DNA of 64,000 nucleotides from Geothrix campi (GTDB lineage Bacteria > Acidobacteriota > Holophagae > Holophagales > Holophagaceae). The notes beneath the pieces are model-generated. The model was not told where the DNA came from. It ran no database searches and worked only from the letters and a program-made list of their open reading frames with translations. Where the stretch lies: positions 248,001 through 312,000 of the forward strand of contig NZ_JANHMP010000001.1 of the NCBI RefSeq assembly GCF_024609265.1, written 5' to 3'. The translations under genes were made by a program, and so were the position numbers. Shown piece after piece: positions 41,020 through 48,945 of this stretch. Positions within the stretch are counted from its first letter, which is position 1. Each line of letters starts with the position of its first letter.

Positions 41020-42078
41020 ATGTCCAGGCTCTACTTCGATGCCAACGCCACCACGCCGCCCCATCCCGAGGTGGTGGAAACGGTGCGGCGCGCCATGGTG
41101 GAGGACTGGGCCAACCCCACCAGCACGCACCGGGAAGGCCAGCGGGCGCGGTTCCGCATCGAAGAGGCCCGGCGCGAGATCGCGGCCTTTTTGAAGGTGG
41201 CCCCGGGCGAACTGGTCTTCTGCGCCAGCGCCACGGAAGCTCTCCACCTGCTCATCCGCGGCCTCCATCCGGCCCTGGGTAGCCGGCCCGCGGCGGTATT
41301 CCCCGGGGAGCACAGCGCCTGCCTGAATCCCCTGCGGGACTGGCTGCACGTGAGCTGGCTGCCGGAGGTGCCCGAGGACTGCGCCACGGTGGTGCAGATG
41401 GCCGCCAGCAACGAAACGGGGATTCTCTACGGGATGCCCCCGGCGCTGGACGCCGTCCGCATCAAGGCTGGCGAACTCGTCCGCATCAAGGATTGCTGCC
41501 AAGCCTGGGGCAAGGTGCCCGTGGACCTGGCGGATTGCGATGCCGCCGTGTTCAGCGGTCACAAGATGGGGGGGCCCCGGGGTGCTGCCCTGCTGTGGCT
41601 GCGGCCAGGCCTGCCCTGGGAGCCCATCATGGAAGGCCCCCAGGAGCGCCGCCGCCGAGGCGGCACGGAGGACCTGCCCGCCATCCTGGGGTTGGCCACC
41701 GCCGTGCGGCACTTGACGGAGCGTCAAGCCATGAACGCCGCGTTGGCATCGGTTCGCGATGCCTTCGAGGCGGAAATCACCTCCTGGGGGCGCGACATCG
41801 AAATCATCGGCCAGGGTTCGCCCCGCCTGCCGAATACAAGCTGCGTCCTGTTCCGGGGCCGAAATGGCGAGGCATTGCAGGTGGCTCTGGACCTGGCCGG
41901 TTTCGCCGTGAGCACGGGTAGTGCCTGCCACAGCGGAGCGGTGAAGCCCAGCCATGCAATCTTGACCTTGGGGTATAGTTCGGACGACGCGCGGTCGGTG
42001 CTTCGCTTCTCGATGCTCCCGGACGCACGGCCCGACGAGGTGGAGGCCCTGGCGGCGGCCATCCGGCGGTTGACATGA
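41020..42078 (+). CDS. Cysteine desulfurase-like PLP enzyme (NifS/IscS class)
   Basis: 352 residues. LYFDANATTPPHPEVVETV start; STHREGQRARFRIEEARREIAAFL; AASNETGILYG; DCCQAWGKVPVDL; FSGHKMGGPRGAALLWLRP with the PLP Lys; RRRGGTEDLPAILG; and VSTGSACHSGAVKPSHAI with the catalytic Cys. These fit the NifS/IscS family, slightly shorter than IscS. It would mobilise sulfur from cysteine. No iscU or thiI adjoins. It is nearby ttcA and an Rrf2 regulator, 5 kb away, but not in one unit. Confidence 0.92.
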   Translation: MSRLYFDANATTPPHPEVVETVRRAMVEDWANPTSTHREGQRARFRIEEARREIAAFLKVAPGELVFCASATEALHLLIRGLHPALGSRPAAVFPGEHSACLNPLRDWLHVSWLPEVPEDCATVVQMAASNETGILYGMPPALDAVRIKAGELVRIKDCCQAWGKVPVDLADCDAAVFSGHKMGGPRGAALLWLRPGLPWEPIMEGPQERRRRGGTEDLPAILGLATAVRHLTERQAMNAALASVRDAFEAEITSWGRDIEIIGQGSPRLPNTSCVLFRGRNGEALQVALDLAGFAVSTGSACHSGAVKPSHAILTLGYSSDDARSVLRFSMLPDARPDEVEALAAAIRRLT

Positions 42079-42111
42079 GCCCCTAGCAAGGCCCTCGGGC
42101 GCGGAGCGAGC

Positions 42112-43794
42112 ATGATCGAGCAGACCCTCTTCTTCTTCGCGCAGAACCCGCTCCTGATGCTCTTCGCCGTGGTGGCCCTGGGCTACCCCATCAGCAAGCT
42201 CCGCATCGCCGGCGCCTCCTTCGGTATCGCCAGCATCCTCTTCGCGGGCATCGCCCTGGGGGCGCTGGTCATGGCCCCCGGGCTGGACGCCGGCCTCAAG
42301 AAGGACATCTCCAAGGAGATGAAGCTGGTCTACGAGCTGGGCCTGGCGGTGTTCGTCTACGCCATGGGCCTGTCCATCTCGCACAGCTTCTGGGCCGCCT
42401 TCAGCCGGGAGGGCATCAAGAAGAACGCGGTGGTCTTCCTGGTGATGATCGCCTCCACGTGCTTCGTGGTCCTGCTGGCGCGGACGATGGGCTTCAACGC
42501 CCGCTACGCGGCGGGCCTGCTCACGGGCAGCTTCACCAACATGCCGGCCCTGGCCGGTGTCATCGAGCGCGTGAAGTCCATGGGCGCCGGGCCCGTGGAG
42601 CTGGCGCAGCCCACCGTGGCTTCCGCCATCGCCTATCCCATCGGCGTGCTGGTGCCCATGCTGATCATCCTGGTCAGTTCGAAAGTCTTCCGCGTGAACC
42701 TGCGGGAGGAGGCGGACGGCCTCAAGGACTACCAGACGGGCCACCACAAGCTGGAAGTCTGGACGGTGCGGGTGACGAAGGCCGAGGCGGAGGCCATGAG
42801 CAAGCGCGACCTGTGTCGCGCGGGGCGGCTCCACGTGGTCTTCGGCCGGGTGTTGCGCAAGGCGGAGCTGCTGTTGCCGGGCCCGGAGTTCCGCCTGAAG
42901 CTGGAGGACCTGGTGACGGTGGTGGGCTCGCCCGACGATCTGATCCAGGTCGAAGCGATGATCGGCGAGCGCAGCCACGTGGAGCTGGATCGGGACCAGA
43001 GCGCCCTGGACGCCACGCGGATCTTCGTCTCGCGCTGGGATGTGGTGGGCGTGCCCCTCGGCAAGCTCGACCTCGCGAACCAGCACCAGGCCATCATCAC
43101 GCGGGTGCGTCGCGGCGACCTCTGGTTCGTGCCGGACGGGGACACGGTGCTGGAACTGGGCGACCGGGTGCGGGTCACCACCCGCCGGGACAACATCGAA
43201 GCCATCGAGGCGTTCTTCGGAGACAGCTACCGCGCCATCAGCGAGGTGAGCTTCCTCACCTTTGCCATGGGCTTGGCCGCGGGCTTGGCGCTCGGGCAGT
43301 TGCCCATCCCCCTGGGCCACGGGATCATCTTCAAGCTGGGCTTCGCGGGCGGGCCGCTGGCCGTGGCGCTGATCCTCGGGCGCTTCCATCGCATCGGGCC
43401 GCTGGTCTGGAACTTCCCCTACAGCGCCAACCACACGGTCCGCCAGTTCGGCTTGGTGCTGTTCGCCGCGGGCATCGGGGTGATCTCTGGCGAGGGCTTC
43501 CGGGCCATCGTCTCCCAGAACGCGGGAGTCCTGCCCCTCTTCCTCGGGGCGGCGCTCCTGGTCTGCTTCGTGGCGGATTCGCTGACCATGCTGCTGGGCC
43601 ACAAGCTGTTCGGCATCCCGCTCAACATCATGTTCGGCATCCTGGCCGGCACCCACACCCAGCCCGTGGTGCTGGGCTACGCCAGCCACCACACGGGCAA
43701 CGAGCTGCCCAACATGGGTTTCGCCACGGTCTATCCGCTGGCGACCATCCTCAAGATCGTCCTGGCCCAGGTGCTGCTGGCGATGATCCGATAA
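42112..43794 (+). CDS. AspT/YidE-type transporter with TrkA-C domains
   Basis: 560 residues. Two hydrophobic halves (residues about 1-190 and 380-560) flank a soluble centre with two TrkA-C-like modules (RLHVVFGRVLRKAELLLPGPEFRL; VVGVPLGKLDLANQHQAIITRVRR). Membrane signatures TGSFTNMPALAGV and AGTHTQPVVLGYA are duplicated, typical of the aspartate:alanine exchanger family (AAE). Likely exchanges a carboxylate or amino acid; substrate unassigned. Starts 33 bases after the desulfurase-like gene. Confidence 0.9.
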   Translation: MIEQTLFFFAQNPLLMLFAVVALGYPISKLRIAGASFGIASILFAGIALGALVMAPGLDAGLKKDISKEMKLVYELGLAVFVYAMGLSISHSFWAAFSREGIKKNAVVFLVMIASTCFVVLLARTMGFNARYAAGLLTGSFTNMPALAGVIERVKSMGAGPVELAQPTVASAIAYPIGVLVPMLIILVSSKVFRVNLREEADGLKDYQTGHHKLEVWTVRVTKAEAEAMSKRDLCRAGRLHVVFGRVLRKAELLLPGPEFRLKLEDLVTVVGSPDDLIQVEAMIGERSHVELDRDQSALDATRIFVSRWDVVGVPLGKLDLANQHQAIITRVRRGDLWFVPDGDTVLELGDRVRVTTRRDNIEAIEAFFGDSYRAISEVSFLTFAMGLAAGLALGQLPIPLGHGIIFKLGFAGGPLAVALILGRFHRIGPLVWNFPYSANHTVRQFGLVLFAAGIGVISGEGFRAIVSQNAGVLPLFLGAALLVCFVADSLTMLLGHKLFGIPLNIMFGILAGTHTQPVVLGYASHHTGNELPNMGFATVYPLATILKIVLAQVLLAMIR

Positions 43795-43795
43795 C

Positions 43796-44971
43796 TCAGT
43801 GGGCGGGTACCAGCGCCGGCACGGGCCTTCCGTCCGGGGCTTGGGCCCACCGGATGCCGAGCCACGAGGCGGCCGTGGGGGCGATATCCCAGGCGGGGAC
43901 GTCCGCCAGGGGGCCCTGGCCCGCGCCCAGGACCACCAGCCAGGACCGCATGGGAGCGGACTCTGGGGCGTAGGCGTGGGCGCCGGCGCGGCCATGGCGT
44001 TCGGCATCGTCCTCCCGGCTGCTGCGGGCCTGGGAGAGCCAGGTCCCGAGCGGCGCCAGGACCACGATGTCCCCCACTCGGGGGCTGCCGCCCAGGTGGT
44101 AGCGGACGGGCACCTTGGCGCGGGTCCAGGCCTGGAGCCCCGCCTTCCGCAGTCGCGCCAGGGCGCGGGCCTGATCCTGGGGCTGACGCAGGTAGACATA
44201 GGCGCTGCCACCGTGGGTGATCAGGTCCACGGGGATGCCATCGAGGATCGTGGGGAGGTGGATCCGGCGCTTCATGGGGACCATGCCGTGATCCGCTGTA
44301 AGGATCACCCGGAGGCCTGGATGGGCAGCCAGCATGCGGGCCAGCCAGGGGGCGAGCTCCGCGTCGAGGGCGCGCAACTTGGCCAGAGCCTCGGGGCTGG
44401 CGGGACCATGGAGATGGCCTTCCTCGTCGGTACCCGACAGGTAGGCCATGACCAGGCGGGCCCCATCAGCCAGGGCCGACTCACAGAAGGCCAAACCTTC
44501 CGCGTCAGGCACACCGGGCCGGAAGGCCCTGATGCGCCAGGGCATGACGCCCTCCCAGGGGCCGTTGGCGCCGACCCAGTGGAAGACAGCCGTGCGGGCG
44601 CCGCTCCGGGTGGCGGCCACCCACAGTGGCTCGCGCTGGATGTCCTCCACCCGGTTGGCGGCCGGAACCCGCTGCCGGTCCTCCGGGCGGAGGTAGCCGT
44701 TGGCCACGACGCCGTGATGTTCGGGCCAGCAACCCGTGGCCAGCGTCACATGGCCGTTGAACGTGGTGGCGGGGAAGGGGGGGCGCACCGCGGCGCGGCG
44801 GCCCCGTTCCGCCAGGGCCCAGAGCCCGGGCATGGTGTCGGGGCGGAACTGGTCAGCGCCCAGGCCATCCTCGCTGATGAGCAGCACGGGACCCGCGGCG
44901 GCTTCCGGTGGATCGCCGGCCCGGGCCGGGAAGAAGGCGAGCAGGACGGCAAGCAGGGCGGAGCGGCGCAT
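43796..44971 (-). CDS. Alkaline-phosphatase-superfamily phosphodiesterase/nucleotide pyrophosphatase
   Basis: 391 residues with a signal peptide (SALLAVLLAFFPARAG). Superfamily motifs: SEDGLGADQF (first metal Asp), FPATTFNGHVTLATGCWPEHHGV with the Thr nucleophile, LSGTDEEGHLHGP, TADHGM and, near the end, GRAGAHAY. The pattern matches bacterial NPP enzymes acting on phosphodiesters in the periplasm. Stop lies one base after the transporter stop on the opposite strand. Substrate unknown. Confidence 0.9.
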   Translation of the reverse strand: MRRSALLAVLLAFFPARAGDPPEAAAGPVLLISEDGLGADQFRPDTMPGLWALAERGRRAAVRPPFPATTFNGHVTLATGCWPEHHGVVANGYLRPEDRQRVPAANRVEDIQREPLWVAATRSGARTAVFHWVGANGPWEGVMPWRIRAFRPGVPDAEGLAFCESALADGARLVMAYLSGTDEEGHLHGPASPEALAKLRALDAELAPWLARMLAAHPGLRVILTADHGMVPMKRRIHLPTILDGIPVDLITHGGSAYVYLRQPQDQARALARLRKAGLQAWTRAKVPVRYHLGGSPRVGDIVVLAPLGTWLSQARSSREDDAERHGRAGAHAYAPESAPMRSWLVVLGAGQGPLADVPAWDIAPTAASWLGIRWAQAPDGRPVPALVPAH

Positions 44972-45001
44972 CCTTCCAGCCTATCAAGCTAATCTGAAGC
45001 C

Positions 45002-46192
45002 ATGAACACGCCCCGCTGGCCCTACCCCCTGCTCCGCCTGAAGCCCGGCAAGGAGGTGATGCTTTCCAAGCGTCACCCGTGGGTGTTCTCCGGGGCCCTG
45101 GCGCGGCCCTCGGAAGCCCATCTGGTGCGGCTGGCCGATGATTCAGGCCAAGTTCTGGGTGTGGGGACGGCCAGCCCCACGAATCCCCTCGCGGCCCGTA
45201 TCTTCCGGTTCGAGGACGCGCCCCTGGACGAGGCCTTCTTCCGGGCACGCTTCGAGTCCGCCCTGGCCCTGCGCAAGGCGCTGGGCCTGTGGGACCCCGA
45301 AGGCGGCTGCCGCTGGATCTTCGGCGAGGGCGACGGTCTGCCGGGCCTGGTGGTGGACCGCTACGCCCAGGCCCTGGTGCTCCAGGTGGGCACGGCGGGG
45401 CTGGAGATCCTGCGGGACCTCTGGTGGCCCATCCTCTTCGAGATCGGCAAGCGCGAGGGCATCACGGCCTTCGTGGAGCGCAGCCAGTCCGGCCGCCGGG
45501 AGGAAGGCCTCGATCCAGTGAATCGGCTGCTGAAAGGGAGCCTCGCCGGGCCGGTGACGGTGCAGGAGGGGGCCGCTCGGCTCGGTGTGGACCTGCTGCG
45601 GGGCCAGAAGACGGGCTTCTTCCTGGACCAGCGGGCCCACCGGCTGCAGGTGGGCGCCCACGCTGAGGGCTGCCGGGTGCTCAACACCTTCGGCTACACC
45701 GGTGGCTTCAGCATCCACGCGGGACTGGGCGGCGCCACGGAGGTGGCGACCCTCGACATCAGCGCCCCGGCCCTGGACCAGGCGGAGCGCGACTGGGCCG
45801 CCAGCGGCCTGGATCCAGCCGCGCACCTCCGGATGGAAGGCGACGCTTTCGAGCTGATGCGCCAGCTGGAGCCCATGGGTTGGGACCGCGTCATCGTGGA
45901 TCCGCCGGCCTTCGCCAAGCAGCGCAAGGACGTGGACAAGGCCTTCAAGGCCTACAAGGACGTGTTCCGGCTGGGGGCCCGCGCCACGGCGCCCGGTGGC
46001 ATGCTGTGGGTCTTCTCCTGCAGCCAGCACCTGGACCGCACGCGGTTCCAGGAGGCCGTGTGGACGGCGTTGCTCGAAGCGGGCCGCGAGGCGCGCGTGC
46101 TGGCCCACCTCGGTCAACCCGCGGACCACCCTTACTCGCTGAACCATCCCGAGGGGTTCTACCTCAAGGGGCTGTGGTTGAGCCTGGAGTAG
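45002..46192 (+). CDS. rlmI: Class I rRNA methyltransferase, RlmI type
   Basis: 396 residues. PUA-like N-terminal domain (LLRLKPGKEVMLSKRHPWVFSGALA), EGDGLPGLVVDRYAQALVLQ, then GQKTGFFLDQRAHRLQVG, NTFGYTGGFSIHAGLGGATEV (SAM motif I), VIVDPPAFAKQRKDVDKAFKAYKD (catalytic motif IV) and FSCSQHLDRTRF. RlmI methylates C1962 of 23S rRNA; close paralogues RlmK/RlmL differ, so the exact position is not certain. The next gene begins in the shared stop region but is very different in composition. Confidence 0.92.
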   Translation: MNTPRWPYPLLRLKPGKEVMLSKRHPWVFSGALARPSEAHLVRLADDSGQVLGVGTASPTNPLAARIFRFEDAPLDEAFFRARFESALALRKALGLWDPEGGCRWIFGEGDGLPGLVVDRYAQALVLQVGTAGLEILRDLWWPILFEIGKREGITAFVERSQSGRREEGLDPVNRLLKGSLAGPVTVQEGAARLGVDLLRGQKTGFFLDQRAHRLQVGAHAEGCRVLNTFGYTGGFSIHAGLGGATEVATLDISAPALDQAERDWAASGLDPAAHLRMEGDAFELMRQLEPMGWDRVIVDPPAFAKQRKDVDKAFKAYKDVFRLGARATAPGGMLWVFSCSQHLDRTRFQEAVWTALLEAGREARVLAHLGQPADHPYSLNHPEGFYLKGLWLSLE

Positions 46193-46204
46193 GTGATTCC
46201 ACCA

Positions 46205-46879
46205 ATGCATCGCATCGTTGAACTCGTGGAGGAAGTTAGGGCTCGTTATCCAGAAGACGGGTTCTTTTCTAAATTTGAATCATCCTGCCGAGTGAACCGG
46301 CTCAAACGAGAGTTCTATCTTGCCTATGAGAACGCATTGATTGAGCTAGACGGATTGGCCTGGGAGACGCTGAAAGAAAAATCGCTCCGGCATTTCAAGA
46401 ATCACCGCGACGGTCAGTTGAAGACTGGATTCTTTGCCCAACTCAATGAGGCGTTCGCGTACCGGTACCTTGTCTCTCATGGGTTCTCAAATGTGACGTT
46501 CCTGCCTGAAGGAAAGACGAAGCAGCCAGACCTCAGATTCAAGGCTCAATCAAACGTTGGTTTCTGCGAAGTGAAGTCGATCGGGATTTCTGATGAAGAG
46601 ATAAGCCGAAGAAGTTCACATGAATGTATTGATGGATCCATTTACGCAAGGCTGAGTTCTGGGTTCCTCAGCAAATTGGAAGACAAGATCAAGACCGCTA
46701 AGGAACAGCTTGGAGGCTTGTCAGACCAAAACATTGTTTATGTCATGGTCGAGTTCGATGACTTCACCCACGACTACCTTGCCGAGTACCGGGAGCAGCT
46801 CGAGCATTTCATTGCGGCTTATCCACCCGCCAGCGTGATCCTTCAAATGGGACTGTTGGGGGACACCGTTAGCCGTTAG
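46205..46879 (+). CDS. AT-rich putative PD-(D/E)XK nuclease-fold protein
   Basis: 224 residues. The codon use (many AAA, TTT, GAA, ATT) is visibly AT-richer than its neighbours. Residues about 75-125 show AQLNEAFAYRYLVSHGF, then QPDLRF and VGFCEVKS. Glu82, Asp109 (in PD), Glu122 and Lys124 thus form an E...PD...ExK set like that of restriction and repair nucleases. Helical C-terminal part, no membrane segment. No methylase or immunity gene adjoins. It overlaps ttcA's end by four bases on the opposite strand. Probably acquired by transfer; target unknown. GTG 46193 is an alternative start. Confidence 0.7.
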   Translation: MHRIVELVEEVRARYPEDGFFSKFESSCRVNRLKREFYLAYENALIELDGLAWETLKEKSLRHFKNHRDGQLKTGFFAQLNEAFAYRYLVSHGFSNVTFLPEGKTKQPDLRFKAQSNVGFCEVKSIGISDEEISRRSSHECIDGSIYARLSSGFLSKLEDKIKTAKEQLGGLSDQNIVYVMVEFDDFTHDYLAEYREQLEHFIAAYPPASVILQMGLLGDTVSR

Positions 46880-47727
46880 CCCAGCCGCTCCACGGCCTCG
46901 TCCACGCCCTTGGCATGCAGGGCGCCGAGCTTCAGATCCAGCAGGTGGCTCAGCTTCACGTTGCCCATGGCGCCGAGCATGGAGGCCTTGAGGCGCGGGA
47001 TGCTGCCTTCCATGGACGCGATGAGTTCCTTCACCTGCTTGCGGCGGCTCTCCAGGCTGGAGCAGCCGCAGAGGGGACAGCCGCAGGGCACGATGGGGAA
47101 GCCCCGCAGCCAGGCGTAGCGCTGAAGGTCCTTCTCCTCGCAGGTGCCCAGGGGGCGGATGACGGTATTGGCCCCGTCGTCGCTCACCAGGCGAAGGGGC
47201 ATGGTGCTCAAGCGGCCTTCGAAGAAGAGGTTGATGAGCAGCGTTTCGATCAGGTCGTCCAGGTGATGGCCCAGGGCGATCTTCGTGTGGCCGTGCTGCT
47301 TGGCGAAGGAGTAGAGCACGCCGCGCCGCAGCCGCGAACAGATGATGCAGGGCAGTTCCTCGGGCTTGGCGCGCACCATCTTGTCAATGGGGGCGGGGAT
47401 GATGTGGTGGGGCACACCGAGACGCTCGCAGGTCTCGGCGATGGGATCGGGATTGAATTGCGGGAACCCGGGGTCGACGGTGACGGCCTCGACCTGGAAG
47501 GTCACGGGCGCGCGCTTGCGCAGCCGCTCCAGCACATCCAGGAGGACCCAGGAATCCTTGCCGCCGCTCACGGCCACCAGGATGCGGTCGCCCTCTTCGA
47601 TCAGCTGGTAGGCCGCGTTAGTCTCACCCACGCGGCGGGCGAGCTTCTTCTCCAGCTGGGGCAAGGTCTTGAGCTCAGCTTCGCTGGGCGGCAGAGCCAG
47701 GCTGGGAAGGGCGCAGGGATTGCTCAC
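46876..47727 (-). CDS. ttcA: tRNA 2-thiocytidine biosynthesis protein
   Basis: 283 residues. PP-loop (VAVSGGKDSWVLLDVL), CxxC motif CIICSRLRRG, IALGHHLDDLIETLLINLFFEGRL, and a late CGCPLCGCS cluster. These match TtcA, an ATP pyrophosphatase with a [4Fe-4S] cluster that thiolates cytidine 32. It follows the Rrf2-type regulator by four bases on the same strand, which links an iron-sulfur-sensing regulator with an iron-sulfur enzyme. Confidence 0.95.
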   Translation of the reverse strand: MSNPCALPSLALPPSEAELKTLPQLEKKLARRVGETNAAYQLIEEGDRILVAVSGGKDSWVLLDVLERLRKRAPVTFQVEAVTVDPGFPQFNPDPIAETCERLGVPHHIIPAPIDKMVRAKPEELPCIICSRLRRGVLYSFAKQHGHTKIALGHHLDDLIETLLINLFFEGRLSTMPLRLVSDDGANTVIRPLGTCEEKDLQRYAWLRGFPIVPCGCPLCGCSSLESRRKQVKELIASMEGSIPRLKASMLGAMGNVKLSHLLDLKLGALHAKGVDEAVERLG

Positions 47728-47731
47728 GGTC

Positions 47732-48238
47732 CTACATCACGCCGCAGGCTTTGCGCTCGCCCCGGACGATCTGGCCCTGGACGTCCTTCACGTACTCGGG
47801 GCAGGTGCAGTCGGGGCAAGTGTTGCTGGCGGTCTCCGAGCACAGATCCGCGAAGGTCACTTTCTCCATGAAGGCGGAGATGTGGTCTGAGAGGCGGTTC
47901 CAGAGCATGAGGCTCATGCGCTCATCGGCCATGAGGGCCTGATTCGCGGCCTTGGGATCTTCCTTGGCCACGGCATAGAAGCTGCTGTCCGTCAGGCGGA
48001 GCACCTCGCCCACGCTCACCTGGTTGCAGGGCCGAGTGAGGATGTAACCGCCCTTGGGGCCGCGCACGCTGGCCACGACACCAGCCTTCTTGAGCTTGTT
48101 GAAGATCTGCTCGAGGAAGGGGAGGGAGAGTTTCTGGCGCTCGGCGATGACGTGCAGGGGCACCGGCTGACCATGGCTGTGGTGGGCCAGGTCGAACAGG
48201 GCCTGCATGCTGTACCTGCCTCGGGCCGAGATCTTCAC
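47732..48238 (-). CDS. Rrf2/IscR-type iron-sulfur regulator
   Basis: 168 residues from a GTG nine bases after GGAGC. Family N-terminus: KISARGRYSMQALFDLAHHS; recognition helix FLEQIFNKLKKAGVVASVRGPKGGYIL; dimer helix with NQVSVGEVLRLTD. Cluster ligands: CSETASNTCPDCTCPEY, which offers Cys residues spaced 8, 3 and 2, and a further Cys at KACGVM. IscR has three cluster Cys; the set here is richer. The promoter overlaps a YTGASTN5ASTCAR dyad, so autoregulation is likely. Confidence 0.93.
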   Translation of the reverse strand: MKISARGRYSMQALFDLAHHSHGQPVPLHVIAERQKLSLPFLEQIFNKLKKAGVVASVRGPKGGYILTRPCNQVSVGEVLRLTDSSFYAVAKEDPKAANQALMADERMSLMLWNRLSDHISAFMEKVTFADLCSETASNTCPDCTCPEYVKDVQGQIVRGERKACGVM

Positions 48239-48257
48239 GAAAGCTGCTCCAGGTTCC

Positions 48258-48286
48258 AGGCTAGTATTCCTGAGTGATTGAGTCAA
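48258..48286 (-). promoter_or_regulatory. Predicted rrf2-ttcA promoter
   Basis: On the minus strand TTGACT (48286-48281), 17 bases, TAGCCT (48263-48258). The -35 lies inside the dyad. Confidence 0.5.
48270..48286. promoter_or_regulatory. Probable Rrf2/IscR-type operator
   Basis: CTGAGT-GATTG-AGTCAA: half-sites CTGAGT/TTGACT in inverted orientation with a 5-base spacer. Known type 1 IscR sites have (Y)YGACT-N5-AGTC(R)R; this is one step away. It overlaps the -35 elements of both divergent promoters. Confidence 0.55.
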
Positions 48287-48306
48287 GTTTATCGCAAAGC
48301 TAGACT
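48278..48306 (+). promoter_or_regulatory. Predicted promoter of the thioredoxin-fold gene
   Basis: TTGAGT (48278-48283), 17 bases, TAGACT (48301-48306), 18 bases before the ATG. Confidence 0.5.
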
Positions 48307-48323
48307 GGAGTCCGGAGAATCCC

Positions 48324-48896
48324 ATGAAAGCTGTCTTTCTGGCCCTCGGAACCTTGGGATTGCAGGCGGAGCCGCCCGCGATCCAGCCCCCGATTCCGGC
48401 TACTGTGCCGGGGAGCCTGCCCAGCGATGCCAAGGACCACCAGCCGCTGCTGCTGGGACCGACGACCGCCAAGGCCATCCTGGCCCACCGGGCGATCTTC
48501 CAGGAGAACCTGGCCAGGACCCAGCTGCCGGCTGAGCTGAAGACTCGGTGGAAGGCCGTGAGCCGGCCCCTGACCCTGGTGGCGGTCTTCGGGTCCTGGT
48601 GCGGCGATAGCCAATACCAGCTGCCGGACCTGCTGGCTCTGGAAGCAGATCCCAACTCCTTCATCGAGGTCCACTACCTGGGTGTCGATCGGGATAAACA
48701 GCTCGCCGAGGCCGCGTGGCCCAAAGGGTGCCCTCCCCAGGCGGTGGTCCGGGTCCCGACCTTCTACCTGTTCGCCACCCAGCCGGGGGGCGAGCAGAAG
48801 TTGGTGGGAACCGTGGTGGAGAACCCGCCGCGGGCGGATCAGCGCATGGCTGAGGCCTTGGTGGAACTGGTGGAGATCGCCCCCCGGCAGCCCTGA
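48324..48896 (+). CDS. Thioredoxin-fold protein with WCGDS active-site variant
   Basis: 190 residues. A weak signal peptide (MKAVFLALGTLGLQA) precedes a Pro-rich linker. The thioredoxin-like core has LTLVAVFGSWCGDSQYQLPDLLALE, with WCGDS where WCxxC is usual (one active Cys), a hydrophobic strand FIEVHYLGVDRDK, then VRVPTFYLFA with the cis-Pro. Thioredoxins of this type occur as bacterial lipoproteins or TlpA relatives. It would be periplasmic. Divergent from rrf2 with a shared operator, which suggests redox or iron-sulfur stress control. Confidence 0.8.
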   Translation: MKAVFLALGTLGLQAEPPAIQPPIPATVPGSLPSDAKDHQPLLLGPTTAKAILAHRAIFQENLARTQLPAELKTRWKAVSRPLTLVAVFGSWCGDSQYQLPDLLALEADPNSFIEVHYLGVDRDKQLAEAAWPKGCPPQAVVRVPTFYLFATQPGGEQKLVGTVVENPPRADQRMAEALVELVEIAPRQP

Positions 48897-48945
48897 GGTG
48901 CACCGGATTTCAGGCTCCCGGCCAGGCCGCCGATGAGGGAGCACC

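Noticed and set aside
40513-44211. 1232-codon open frame on the minus strand
   Set aside because: It overlays the cysteine-desulfurase-like and AspT-type genes on the plus strand. Its translation is low-complexity (His, Gln, Arg, Gly, Pro-rich) with no domain, as expected from antisense of GC-rich coding DNA.
46193-46205. GTG start for the AT-rich nuclease-like gene
   Set aside because: It would leave only three bases from the GGAG to the GTG; ATG 46205 is more plausible, though neither has ideal spacing.
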